From assembly GCA_030278955.1 (NCBI GenBank), contig JAOANR010000005.1, forward strand, positions 2,523,431-2,587,430: a stretch of DNA of 64,000 nucleotides, in the 5' to 3' direction. The position numbers were made by a program, and so were the translations under genes. The number at the start of each line of letters is the position of its first letter. Positions within the stretch are counted from its first letter, which is position 1. Below the pieces are notes generated by a model that was not told where the DNA came from, made no database searches, and was given only the letters and a program-made list of their open reading frames with translations. Source of the DNA: Hygrophila difformis (Eukaryota > Streptophyta > Magnoliopsida > Lamiales > Acanthaceae). Shown in pieces: positions 53,178 to 64,000 of the stretch.

Positions 53178-56031
53178 TCATTGTTGCTGTCTATGGTAAT
53201 GTCCGGAGGGCTTTTCAGTGCATAAAGCCTGCAGTTTTTTATTCAGGATCTCGGCCACATTGCTCATTGTTGGCCGATCCTTTGGTTTTTTTTGGCAATA
53301 CAACTGTCGGCTAATTTGGCGATTCCATGAGCTGCACTTGGGGGGAAGTGGTTTCCGAGCCTTGGGTCTATTATCCTGTTCAATTTGTGGCTATCAGCAG
53401 GATGTTGTTTTACCCAATCCAATAGTTTATGCTCGTGTTTGGGGTGGTGCCTTTCCAGTGACTGCCTGCCAGTCATTATTTCATACAGCACGACACCGAA
53501 ACTCCATACATCGCTCTGGTGCAGCGTATCCATATGTCCTGACAACCTATTGCCTCCAAAAAAATGTAAAGTGAGAACCGAAGAATTTGAAATATAACCT
53601 GTAAATTAGAATGACTATAAATATGTGTAACAGACAAGCATTTGAAAACTTCATTGTATTCATATCCTTCATTTAACATGTTTATGCATGCTTACCAATA
53701 TAGGGTCTGTTCTGCATGCAGCTCTAGCTGTGAGCTGTAGCTGCAGAGCTCTAGCTGCGGAGTAGCTTATTTTTAACGCTACAAAAAGTAGCTTAAAAAA
53801 AAAGAAGCTTCCAAAAGTTCCCAAAATCTAGTGTACAGAACGGAACTTTTGTTTTGAAAAGCTGCGTGCAGAACCCATAAGCATACCGTGGTGGAAACAT
53901 GAGTATGACTGTTCACAGGACCCACCCGGGCAAGTCCAAAGTCTGTCAGTTTTGGGGTGAAGTCTTGATCCAATTAGCACATTTGATGACTTGAAATTGC
54001 GATATAGTATAACCTAACCATTGGTGCAAGTAAAACTAAAAGTATCAATAAAGCAGGAATTGAATATTCAACGAAGCAGTGATCAAGAATTCAGTTGTAC
54101 ATGGGCATATCTTAAATCTTAATACCAGTTAATACTATCATTTCAACAAATAGAGCAGCTAAGCACTTTTCCTTACTCCACAATCCACCCTGAAGTATTC
54201 TGATAACTGAGAAACAATTTATTTGGGAACAAATAGTAGCGTTTAGGGTTTAGCTTTTAAAATACATACTTAAAAAAGCTTAAAACACTATATACACTAA
54301 ACATTAATTTTCATAACGGCTAAATTTTAACATCTAAATTCTAAACTCTGAACGCTCCTCTTTCTAACGTTTAGCTTTTCAAACTCGAATCTTTGAACTC
54401 TAATTTTAAACTCTAACCACCAAACACTATTACTCAAAATTATCTCAATTTAAAACTATTTTTCATCATTAATTCCTAAATCCAAATTCTAAACTATTAT
54501 TATTTCCCAAACATAGCTATATCAATGCAGAGAAGGAAATAAGCTAAAAGTTAGGCACCCATAAAGAGACGTGTGACTCTTTCAAGTCATCGCCCATCAC
54601 CTGTAATTAGCCGATGACTGAATTTGGATATGCATGTTATCCACAATATGTTTCTTGCATAAATATGTTGTGATATTTTAGCTCAATAAATTGGTTTGTG
54701 ATTGTATCAGCCCAACGCTTCCCCAACACAAATGGAAGCTAAAGTTTTACTTCCATATTTAGTAGCTATTTGCCACTATTAGAGACGTACGAGGAATCCA
54801 GGCTCTACACCTATTATATGCAAGTTCTCCAAAATTAAACATTAAACAAGAAAACAGAACATGCAAGGTGAAACCTGGGGTTCTATTAGTTCACGCAGGT
54901 AAGCCAATCCCTGGGCTGCATCAAGGATTATTTGCAACCTTCGCTCCCAAGGCAGCGCTGGACGAGCCTTGTTGAATAGATGATATTCCAAACTTTTGTT
55001 TGGCATGCATTCATATACAAGTAATCTCTGCATGCTCCTCTCCCCATCCACGTAACAGTATCCTATAAGTTTGATGAGGTTTGGATATGCTCCGAGACCC
55101 CAAGAAACTGCACCTCTGTTACCCACTGTTTATGACCCTACATGAACATGAGTTGAAATAAAACCATTCATAGTTTCAGCCAGGGAAAAAAGAATACAGT
55201 AAAAAAATGAACATAAAAACACAACATTGACAGAACTGCAGACACAATGCAGAGTCAGTATTATAGTTTGAGGAACAACATTATGTATACAAAATAGTAC
55301 AATTGACTCAGCACAGAATGTCCAACAAGAAACAAGAAAAGCTGAAACATTTCAAATCCAACAATCAAGCATTGGAAAATTAAAATGAACGCATAAGGAA
55401 ATTCAAGGAAAAACTCATAATTCATTCTATTCACTGTACAGCATTCAAATGCAGGCAATGTAACAACCAAATTCTTAATCTGATGATACATAGTGGCCAT
55501 CTACAGATGGATGCAAAATAGGGCTAAGAAACGTACAAGAGAAAAGGGTGAGACAAACGCTGAAAATGGGAAGACAAACACTTAGAAGTCAATAGCACTA
55601 ATTTCAATTGGGACCAAACCACCAGGACATATCAAACATGAACACATTCCTTCACAAAACTGTTGAAAAGATCAAGCATTAGTAACCATGTCAACTAATA
55701 TCACAAATATGCAACAATTAAGTAAAAATAGCCCCATAATCCATAACACCTTGATTCAAGATGAGTCATCTAATCCCCATATACGTTATTCACTAAACAC
55801 ATTAATGAGGGCTTAGGCTTCTGCCATTCAACAAATTCAAATAGACAAACGCCAAAAATACACATAGCCAGAACTGAAAACCATCATTGTTGAGTTTCTT
55901 GATAGCAACAATCAAAGGATTGGCCTTTGCATCAATGGGCTTGACGGCCCCTCTACAGACACATCCAAAGCCACCTTCACCAATCTTAAGTATGTTGTGG
56001 AAATCGAGATGGTTTCCACCGAAATGAATAC
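53178..56031 (-). pseudogene. RLCK (PBL19/PCRK-like) kinase pseudogene
   Basis: Four kinase exons on the minus strand. 56031-55874 has the Gly loop GEGGFG and lysine motif VAIKKL. 55125-54875 has ...[15 protein letters not shown], [17 protein letters not shown] and GLAYL. 54013-53887 has the catalytic loop and the DFG segment (KLTDFGLAR, THVST). 53538-53178 has YGYAAPE, DVWSFGVVLYEI, LLDWVKQ, ADSC and RPTMS. Gene order and splice sites follow plant RLCK-VII kinases of the PBL19/PCRK type. Breaks: a 2-bp insertion near 55090, a 1-bp insertion near 53977, loss of about 30 bp after APE, a frame shift near 53275 and a non-GT donor after 55874. The catalytic loop reads YRNFKSSN, with Asn replacing the catalytic Asp. 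The 5' end is cut off by copia DNA at 56052. Confidence 0.92.
53702..53877. mobile_element. MITE in a kinase pseudogene intron
   Basis: GGGTCTGTTCTGCATGCAGCT at the left and AAAAGCTGCGTGCAGAACCC at the right are inverted. The inside is AGCTGTAGCTGCAG-rich. Related words occur near 35760 and 37652. The superfamily was not determined. Confidence 0.7.
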
Positions 56032-56051
56032 CCGAATAATAGAGCTATTAA

Positions 56052-57664
56052 CTCGGTGGTCTTGATCTTTTGTACATTGACTCCACATTCTTCAATTATT
56101 TCTCACACAAAATAGTACCGTACATTACATGCTTTGTTCTAGCATAATACACCTGGTTCTTTAATAGATGGCACTTTGACTATCACAAAATATTGTTAAT
56201 ATTTTTGACCAACTTCCAAGTCATCCAACAATCCCTGTAACGAAATTGCTTCCTTAACAGCTTCAGTGATGGCCATGTATTCTGCCTCCGTTGTTGATAA
56301 AGGAACGGTTGATTGTAAGTTAGACTTCTACTAACCGGTACGTTTGCAAGAGTAAACGCATATACAGTAGTTGATCGACATTTATCCAGATCTCCTGCAT
56401 AGTCGGAATCACAGTACCCAACTACATGTTAACCAGTTACATTATTCTTCTCAAACATCAATCCGATATCTAAGGTTTTCAAGATATACCTTAAAATCCA
56501 TTTCAAAATTTGTCAATCATCTTTGCCAGGATCATGCATGTACCTACACACAACTCCAATGCACGTGAAATGTCAGGCCTTGTACACACCATTGCATACA
56601 TCAAGCTACCTACCTCATGTAGCTTACAGAAATGTACGCAATTATCAAAACTGCTCCTCCTGGTGTACTTATGGCCAGTCATGAATTGATCAAATCGCTT
56701 ATACCATTGCCTTGGATATTTTTTCAATCCATAAAGCGATTTTTTGAACCTACAAACCCAATTTTCTTTTCCAGCAACTTTAAATCCTTCTGGTTGAGTT
56801 ATATAGATTTCCTCCTCCAAATCACCATTTAAGAATGCCGTCTTCACATCCATTTGAACTAGTTCCAGATCAAACTGCACTAGCAAGACCAACAAAATAC
56901 GAATAGAGGAATGTTTTACAATAGGAGAAAATACCTCATTGTAATCCATTCTTTCCTTATGAGTATATCCTTTAGCTACCAATTTTGCCTTGTAGCGAAC
57001 ATAATTCTTTTCTGAAAATCTCTCTTTTTGAGCATAGACCCACTTGCAACTAATTGCCTTCTTTTTCTCTGGGAGTTTAGCTAGTTTCCAAGTGTGATTT
57101 GCTTCTAGGGAACACATCTCCTCGTCCTTGGCTTTCATCCACTTTTTTTTTATCCGGACTATTTTCTGCATCAAGAAAAGTTTGTGGTACACCTTATTCA
57201 ATAACAGGAAATGCATAGTTTAGCATAGATTGGAATCGAGCAGGTTTCTGAATTTCTCTTCTCTACCTCCTAATTGCAATTGGTAAAACTTGTTGCTCCT
57301 GAGAATCTTGGGTTAAAACCTCACTTTCACTGGGTTCTTCTTCGGTACTTGGACCTTCGTCTTCTATTGGTTGATCATCTACAACTCTGGTTGTGGATGT
57401 CTGAAACTCCACCTGTTAAGGAGTACTATCCGTTTGCCTTTTGGCTACCTTATTCAACATTATCTTATTCAACATTATCGATTAGTTGAAGGTAACCTCC
57501 ATGCTAGGGATCACATTTTTCATCTCCGGGCACCATAGGCGATATCCTTTTACTCCATAAGATATCACCACAAAAACACTTTTTCTTGTCCTCAGATCAA
57601 GCTTTGATTTTTTCAAATGCTAATATGGAGCGGAACCGAACACATGTAAAGGACCACCAATCAA
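56052..57664 (-). pseudogene. Ty1/copia pol relic: integrase end, RT, RNase H
   Basis: Minus strand. 57655-57500 has LKKSKLDLRTRKSVF and YGVKGYRLW, the typical copia integrase C-terminus. 57216-56503 is RT ([59 protein letters not shown]); the YVDD catalytic box is not intact. 56500-56060 has RNase H-type segments (DSDYAGDLDKCRSTT) in broken frames. Homology stops abruptly at 56052 beside the kinase pseudogene. Several stops make it non-functional. The N-terminal part lies at 59051-60060. Confidence 0.88.
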
Positions 57665-58850
57665 TTGGTTGCAAGTGGGTCTATGCTTAGAAAGAGCGAT
57701 TTCCAGAAAAGAATGACGTTCGTTACAAAGCAAGATTGGTAGCTAAAGACTATACTCACAAAAGGAGGGAATGGATACAATGAGGTATTTTCCCCGGTTG
57801 TAAAACATTCCTCTATTCGTATTTTGTTGGCCTTGGTAGACAGTTTGATCTGGAACTAGTTCAAATGGATATGAGGACGACATTCTTACATGGTGATTTG
57901 GAGGAGGAAATCTACATGACCCAACCAGAAGGATTTAAAGTTGCTGGAAAAGAAGATTAGATTTGCAGGTTGAACAAATCGCTTTATGAATTGAAATAAT
58001 ATCCAAGCCAATGGTATAAGCGATTTGATCAATTCATGACGGGCCAGACGTACACCGGGAGCAATTTTGATCATTACGTATATTTCCATAAGCTACATGA
58101 GGTAGATAGCTTGATGTATGTAATGGTGTGTACAAGGCCTGGCATTTCACGTGCATTGGAGTTGTGAGCAGGTACATGCATGGCAAAGATGATTGACAAA
58201 TTTTTAAATGGATTCTAAGGTATATCTTGAAAACCTTAGATATCGGATTGATGTTTGAGAAGAATAATGTAACTGGTCAACATGTAGTTGGGTAATATGA
58301 TTCCGACTATGCATGAGATTTGGATAAATGTCGATCAACTACTGTATATGTGTTTACTCTTGCAAACGTACCGGTTAGTTAGAAGTCTACCTTACAATGA
58401 ACCGTTCCATTATCAACAACGGAGGCAGAATACATGGCCATCACTGAAGCTGTTAAGGAAGCAATTTGGTTACAGGGATTGTTGAATGACTTGGGAGTTG
58501 GTCAAAACATGTAACAGTATTTTGTGACAGTCAAAGTGCCATCTATTAAAGAACCAGGTGTATCATGCTAGAACAAAGAATATCAATGTACGGTACTATT
58601 TTGTGCGGGAAATAATTGAAAAAGGTGGAGTCAATGTACAAAAGATCAAGACCACCGAGAATCCTGCAGATATGTTGACAAAGACTGTAGAAGGCATCGA
58701 GTTTGAACACTGTTTGAACTTGATAAACGTCTCAAGAGTTCGAAATTGGTGCTGAAAAGGGCACTTGGAGGTCCTGCCGGAATTTTTTAATGGATGAAAG
58801 AGCTACCGTGGTTAGGATTTGGGATGCAACAAGGTGGAGATTTTTCAGTT
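57665..58850 (+). pseudogene. Inverted second copia copy: RT to RNase H end
   Basis: Plus-strand copy of the same element. It starts at GGTTGCAAGTGGGTCTATGC, runs through broken RT ([23 protein letters not shown]) and ends in a frame-intact RNase H C-terminus (58558-58755: YHARTKNINVRYYFVREIIE, then ENPADMLTKTV). AACAAGGTGGAGATTTTT, a copia-type polypurine tract, lies at about 58828-58845. Positions 57665-58653 are inverted relative to 56052-57056. Confidence 0.88.
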
Positions 58851-58851
58851 G

Positions 58852-59050
58852 TTGCCGTCCAAAATGAGGTTGGTGTTGATTTTATTTGTTCACATGCCCA
58901 GCACTATTTAAAATGCGGCTTACCACTATGCACATTGCAGCTAGTACTATTCAAAATGTGGCTTTGGACTACTATGCATATTGCGGCTAGTAGTATTCAA
59001 ATTGCGCCGTTGAACTATGCATATTGCGGCTATGAATGTCTATAAAAAGA
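58852..59050 (+). repeat. Copia 3' LTR fragment with TATA box
   Basis: Starts TGTTGCCGTCC after the purine tract. It contains repeats of CTATGCATATTGCGGCTA (58930-59035) and the TATA-like CTATAAAAAGAGG at about 59041. It fades into integrase sequence of the opposite strand near 59050-59075. Confidence 0.65.
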
Positions 59051-60060
59051 GGCAAACTCTTTCATTTTCTTCCGAGAGGAATTTCCGAAATATTTCATCT
59101 TTTGTTCTACCCATACTCTCCGGGAAAAGTCATAACAAATGTTATAAAATAATGGTTTCCTCCCAGAAAAGCCATCTTGGTAGGTCCCCACACATCTGAG
59201 TGAATGTAATCCATAATGCCTTTAGTGTTATGGATTGTTGTTCCGAACTTCACCCGCGTTTGCTTTCCCAGAACACATTGCTCGCAAAATTCAAGCTTCT
59301 TTGCACCTTTTAATAATCCTTGCTTTGCCAAGTCTCAATGATTTTTCCGCCGCATGCCCAAGCCTCATATGCTATAGCTTGGTCATCTCCTCTTCATTGT
59401 CTGCTTCTGAAACTGCTGCGGCAATGCCAACCACCGTATTGCCCTAGAAGTGGTATAAGTTATTTTTCTTTATACCTCTCATGACGACAAGTGCTCCCGA
59501 GACCACTTTCAAAATTCCATTATGAATGCTGATGGAGTGGCCTTTGGCTTCTAAAGCTCCCACTGATATGAGATTCCTGGCAAATTTCAGTATGTACCAA
59601 ACTTCCCTCAGCACCTTGGTTGTTCCATCGTGGTTGTTCAGATATATTGAAACGACTCCACCTATCTGACAAGGTTGTCGGCTAGGTAGACAACTCCACC
59701 GTCAACTTTGAAAAACTTGACAAACTACTCCTTCATGTAACACATGTGGAATGAACATCTTGAGTCTAGCAACCAGTCGTCAGTGCAAGTTACCGATGAG
59801 GCACAAGGTACTCTGTCCCATCACTATTTGTGACACAAGCCTATGCTACCGCCTTCCCAATTCTCTTTTGCAGCTTAGGACAATCTTTCTTCCAATATCA
59901 TTTCTCGTGACAAAAGATACATTCGTCTCTTAACACTCGTCTCTTGACTGAGATCTTCTATCCAACATGTACTTGTGACTTCGGCCCCGAACGATATGGC
60001 TTCACCAGTCGAACTCCTGTGTTCTAACTTATCATTCTTTCTGATCTCAAAAAGAAAATG
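59051..60060 (-). pseudogene. Copia gag-pre-integrase and integrase start
   Basis: Minus strand. 59331-59107 has LAKQGLL, FCEQCVLGKQ and the HSDVWGPT segment, the GAG-pre-integrase zinc end and the start of the integrase core (first catalytic Asp in SDVWG). A 2-base loss follows near 59134. 59400-60060 is the preceding pre-integrase region in broken frames. It belongs with 56052-57664; the two are separated by the inverted piece. Confidence 0.8.
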
Positions 60061-60396
60061 TTTCTTTTCCAGTCAGCATATGTAATACCCTGAAAGTTAA
60101 CTATATTAAGTCGAGTTGGGAAATAGATAAATTTTTCCCGGATAAAGATTATATAAAAGAGAATGAATTATTTTCTAAAGAAAAATAATTTAATTAATAG
60201 AAAAATTTATTTTCCAATGGAAAATATTGAATGATGTAAAATTATTTTTTCCAAGGAAAAAAAATAGAGATACATACTTGGAAAGATGATATATGAGGAT
60301 TATTTTCCAAGGAAAAATAATTTAGTTGAATTAGGAAATATATTTTTTCCATGTGAAAATATTATATTAGATAAAAATAAATACTTGAAAATAGTA

Positions 60397-60654
60397 CTCC
60401 CTCCGTTTTCTTATATATGAAACATGTGAATAGTTGCTACTATTCATTGAGTAAGTTTAATTCAATTTCTTAACATAGTTATATAAGATAAAACATAGTC
60501 AAGTGAGATCTTGGTGGATTCGTCTAATCGCATAGTTTTATATATCAAATTTTGATAATTTTTATTTTTATACAATTTGAGATATTATGTGTTAAATGTG
60601 TGCATTGGATTGCGTAAAAACATGAGTGTTACATTTTTTGGAAAACGGAGGGAG
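60397..60654. mobile_element. Intact Stowaway MITE inside the LTR
   Basis: Perfect 14-bp ends CTCCCTCCGTTTTC and GAAAACGGAGGGAG, TA at 60395-60396 and 60655-60656, 258 bp. It is the least decayed MITE seen here and must be younger than the LTR. Confidence 0.95.
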
Positions 60655-61434
60655 TATTAGTTACACATTATTTTTCTAATAAAATTTATATTAAGTTTAG
60701 TTAATTTTTATTATTTAACATGAAATCATCAATAGCATATTGGTAGATGGTAGTGACATAAGATTCATAATCTATAGATATTCTATATAGATCATGGGTT
60801 CCAGCCCCAATATCTACAAAAATATTACTATAATGAAGAGTGTATCGGGTGCAATACACCAATTCAACTCAAGAAAATTGCACAAACGCAGATAAATAAT
60901 TGCAGATCAATGAAGATGCGTGTTATAGTGCACAAATGACGTGCATGACAGATTAGACTTAAGTTGGCAAAGGTGCAAACTCCATAAATATTAATAATAA
61001 TAGAAAATAAATAAAAATAAATAAATGCTAGAGGCAATGATGAGCGAGTATTCCTATTGCAAAAGTAGAGCTGATGAATTGGGGTAAGAATTTAGTGACG
61101 TAGCTAATGTCAAATATAATATAATAAATTAAATAATATAGTATGTGGCACATGAGTAACATAGGATAAGATGGACAAATATTAGACAGAACAAAAAGGA
61201 GTATAAGTGAGAGAGAAAATGAGCTAGGCGATAGTTGAGATAAAGCCGCGATTAGATGTTTTACAGTACAATCATGATTTCATGCAGTAGTAAGTAACTA
61301 AAAGACTAAAAGAGGGAAGTCTGTAACTGAAAAGACAAAATTAAGAAAAAAGGGCGGTGGTGACATAGACATAAAATAGATAAAATGGGCGGTGCATGCA
61401 TGCATTACAACTGATAAGGCACATAACATGCAAC

Positions 61435-61442
61435 TATAAATA
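61435..61442 (+). promoter_or_regulatory. TATA box of the Ty3-type LTR
   Basis: TATAAATA, about 1.1 kb before the LTR end. It is the only strong TATA in the less AT-biased half of the LTR. Confidence 0.5.
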
Positions 61443-62165
61443 AAAAGGACAGCCAGCGAACGGAAACCATCCAATAAGTAATAGAGTATTGAGACAGTGA
61501 GTTGATACAAGAGGGACGTGCAGTGGTTAGTGTAGAGTTGCAAGAGAGTTGTATCAAGAACGTAATAGCTATCACCGGAAGAAGTCGTAAGTAGATTTTT
61601 GTTCTGCGGGCTTTGTCCCAAGAGCATTTTGCATGTTTATATCCATTGGTGTTTTAATAATTTTAGGTTTTATTAATGCAATTGATTTATGGAGAGGTAA
61701 TGTTCCATTATATGTTTAACTATTTTTTGGGCTAGGCCATGCATGTAAAAAAAGAAATTTTCAATGTATGGCATATGATTATTGAGTTATTATTATGCGA
61801 TGTATATCAAAGAGGTAAATGAAGTCGTAAGTTATTTCGTGGGTTATCCAAGGGATCCCCATGAAGAGGATAGCTGTTGACCAAGGGTCTCCCAATCAGT
61901 TTTCTAGATACAGGGAATGACCGTCCTTGTATACCATAGTTTGACTTCGGTCACTATGTGAGCATTTTAAGTCCTATAAGATACCCAAGATATAGACGTC
62001 ATAGTCGAGCTATGTGTGGATTGATCAGTTTAACGGTTTGACATGCCATTTACTGTTTCTGTAATATTTTATTATTTTTGTCCAAGGGACAAGAATTTAC
62101 TTGCTCAGCCGGTGTGCTGATAAGTGATAACTTTACAAAGTTTTCTCTCCATGATCCGCTAGAAG

Positions 62166-62197
62166 GCATGGGCACAGGCACGGGCACGGGCACAGGA
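62166..62197 (+). repeat. GGCACA/GGCACG mini-repeat
   Basis: Five copies of GGCAC(A/G/T) in tandem within the LTR. Confidence 0.8.
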
Positions 62198-62533
62198 ATC
62201 ACTACCACTTTTGCATTCTAAATCAGACGGTTAAAATTTCCTTTCTAAACTTCCGTCATTTTGTAAAAGAAACTTGTTTTGGGGACGACGAGCCTTAGCC
62301 GTCATCTTTTTGCAAACCTTACTAATTTTATGCTAAAGTGTATTTTTATTAAACAGTTAAGTTGTTTTAAAGTATATTTACGGTTTGATTTTAAATTAGC
62401 CTTAGCACTTCTCAATTAAGTAAGCCAAGGCAAGGCCAAAGCGAGTTTAATTGGAATTGTGGTAGTAACAACCCCGGGCTCCCATTAGCAACTTCCGCTG
62501 TAATTTCTAAGCGGGAAAACAGGGGTGTTCAAG

Positions 62534-62546
62534 TTGGTATCAGAGC
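62534..62546 (+). other. Primer binding site, initiator-Met tRNA
   Basis: TTGGTATCAGAGC two bases after the LTR end, the usual chromovirus primer site. Confidence 0.92.
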
Positions 62547-62730
62547 GAGCAATTTTTTTTTTTATAAAAAAATCAAAATTTTGAAAACTATTGAAATTTT
62601 TCAGAGTTATTTTTCTGTCAAAGAAAAAAATTTGGGGGGGGGGGGGACACAATGCACTTACATTAGACACACACCGTAGAAGTTATCATGCTTTATAGAT
62701 TAATACTTATATTCAATTGTGAAATGATAG

Positions 62731-63353
62731 ATGGGGGATAACAATGACTTAGTTTGCGAACTCATGAGGGAAGTGATGGAATTAAATAAGAAAGATAGGA
62801 ACCATTTAGAAACCATAGCCCGTCGGGATGAGGAGATAGCGAAGCTCAAGGAGCAAGTTCTGGCGACCAAGGAAAAGTTTGAAAGTGAGAAAAACTGGAG
62901 GATCCAAACAGATGAGCAGTATTCTGAATTCCTAGAATACCTTGAAGTGATACAAACGGAACTGGTGTCGACCAAAGTCGATTTGGCACACAAAAAGCAA
63001 GTGGCAGATGATTTGCTCGTCTAACAGGAGAATGATGCTGAGAAGATGGAACTCCTGGACACCTTGGTCAAGAGGCAGGAACATGACTTGCTAGCAATGA
63101 GCAACGAGATACGCTATCTTCGAACCCATTGAGGCCAAGGACTCGACAACTTGCTCATACAATCACCTCAATGCAGAACTACTACATTTCTAGTACCTTA
63201 GGCAGGCATCCTCACCCTATAGATATACCCATAGACCCCGCAAGCCTACCAGAACCATCTAGGGTAAACATCGATAGTGACTCGGAAGAAGATGACCCGG
63301 AGGAAGAGGAGGACGAATTGGTGCAACGCGATCGCAGCCGCAGCCCACGCTAG
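62731..63353 (+). pseudogene. Coiled-coil leader ORF of the Ty3-type element
   Basis: ATG 62731, 97 codons to TAA 63022. The same frame stays open 35 more codons beyond the stop, then shifts near 63129 to a frame open to 63353. The first part is a charged coiled coil (REVMELNKKDRNHLETIARR, then EEIAKLKEQVLATKEKFESE). The last part is acidic (SDSEEDDPEEEEDE) and ends RDRSRSPR. There is no zinc knuckle, Retrotrans_gag or protease motif. It takes the place directly after the primer site where gag normally starts. Whether it replaces gag or precedes it cannot be seen from this window. Function unknown. Confidence 0.6.
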
Positions 63354-63533
63354 ATTTAGTATCTTTGTATTCTTAGCACTATGTATTAGAATATGCATTT
63401 AACTTTCCCAGCGGCTAATATATAGTTACTAATGCTTGTAAGCTTTTTATTTTGAATATAAGCTTTTAAGTAAGAAAATTTAGATTAATATTCTTGAGTA
63501 TTATTTACCTTATTTATTAAGAACCATATACAA

Positions 63534-63841
63534 ATGACTTATCAGGCGGGAAAAGAGAGAATGGACGAAAAGGCTCAGATGCAAGCTGAAATTAGCAATC
63601 TAAAGTGTCATATTTTATTAGAAAGAGATTCCTAAGATGGCATGAGGAGGAGCTTGCTCGCAAGGAAAAAGAGATAACCGAGTTAAATACAACGATTATA
63701 TGCTACGAAGGGATGACGCTGGAGCAGGAAACAAGACTGGATTCCCTGCGAAAGAGGAATGAGATACTGACAGAAAATAAAAAGAACCCTGGGAAGTATC
63801 TAGTTCCAGCACCTTGTGCAGAATATAGAAGGAACACTTAA
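63534..63841 (+). pseudogene. Second coiled-coil ORF, frame-shifted
   Basis: ATG 63534 opens a frame (ERMDEKAQMQAEISNLK) that ends at TAA 63633. The coil continues in another frame from about 63630 (RWHEEELARKEKEITELNT) to 63841, so one shift separates them. The layout of coil then short tail resembles the ORF at 62731, suggesting a duplicated module. The remaining bases to 64000 show no gene. Confidence 0.55.
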
Positions 63842-64000
63842 CCTAGCGAATGCCCAAACAATAACGAATATTACCGATACGATACGGAAGAAAGGGCCAT
63901 GTCATCAAGAATTAAGGACTTCATAGTTGTTTAAAATATCCTATTATATTAGTTTTATATTAGTTTTATATGTGTGTACTATGAATTAAAAGACTTAGCA

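Larger units (their letters stand above)
60081..62531 (+). repeat. 5' LTR of a Ty3-type element (2,451 bp)
   Basis: TGTAATACCC at 60081 to GGGGTGTTCA at 62531, followed by the primer site. It contains the TATA box at 61435, a TTACTTGCTCAGCC segment (62099) common in chromovirus LTRs and a short minisatellite. It interrupts the copia relic. The other LTR is outside the window, so no target duplication (left side GCATA) can be tested. Confidence 0.85.

Noticed and set aside
53218..53597. Plus-strand ORFs of 70-118 codons
   Set aside because: Antisense shadows of the kinase pseudogene exon.
60730..60840. Possible tRNA-like sequence with GGGTTCCAGCCCC
   Set aside because: Box B-like only; no cloverleaf could be drawn and no target duplication is visible. 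It lies inside the Ty3-type LTR.

Overview
This is a stretch of plant nuclear DNA, almost certainly from a eudicot. It contains tRNA-derived SINEs, many Stowaway-type MITEs, Athila-type and chromovirus LTR retrotransposons, plant L1 LINEs, a plant-specific FLZ zinc-finger gene and a relic of a plant receptor-like cytoplasmic kinase. It is gene-poor and transposon-rich. I could support only one apparently intact host gene, the two-exon FLZ gene at 49246-49695. No rRNA, tRNA gene, CRISPR array or bacterial operon was seen.

Positions 1-32961 form a four-deep nest. (1) Outermost is the 5' LTR of an Athila-type element on the minus strand (copy A): 32961-32502, then 4843-1, running off the left edge. 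(2) A minus-strand L1 LINE (about 32501 to the poly-A at 4844) sits inside that LTR. (3) A minus-strand gag-only LTR element (26997 to 5038, target duplication TACCC) sits inside the RNase H domain of the LINE. (4) A complete plus-strand Athila-type element (copy B, 8754-25919, 17,166 bp, target duplication ATAGT) sits inside that gag. In levels 3 and 4 the interrupted reading frame resumes exactly across the duplicated target, so the nesting order is read directly from sequence.

Copy B has 4.4-kb LTRs, a tRNA-Asp primer site and no protease, reverse transcriptase, RNase H or integrase. Instead it carries one large interrupted reading frame (14301-19814) with a spliced-looking leader exon and a region resembling the 'putative plant transposon protein' domain. 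Its LTRs and leader carry arrays of CpG-rich words, and the leader array contains perfect palindromes. The related copy A has arrays at matching places but built from a different word.

Positions 32962-48800 are intergenic DNA packed with small elements: Stowaway-like MITEs, a family of tRNA-derived SINEs on the minus strand, 5'-truncated L1 tails, a long-TIR Mutator-like MITE with a 9-bp duplication, and two hAT-type MITEs with 8-bp duplications, one of them nested in a Stowaway-like MITE. A microsatellite and an RNase H-like coding fragment also lie here.

Positions 48800-56040 hold the FLZ gene, a SINE, anonymous AT-rich DNA and a multi-exon kinase pseudogene on the minus strand with several frame breaks and a lost catalytic aspartate. 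Positions 56052-60060 hold degenerate Ty1/copia pol sequence arranged partly as an inverted repeat with arms of about 1 kb. Positions 60081-64000 are the start of a plus-strand Ty3-type element: a 2.45-kb LTR, an initiator-Met primer site, then unusual coiled-coil ORFs where gag would be expected.
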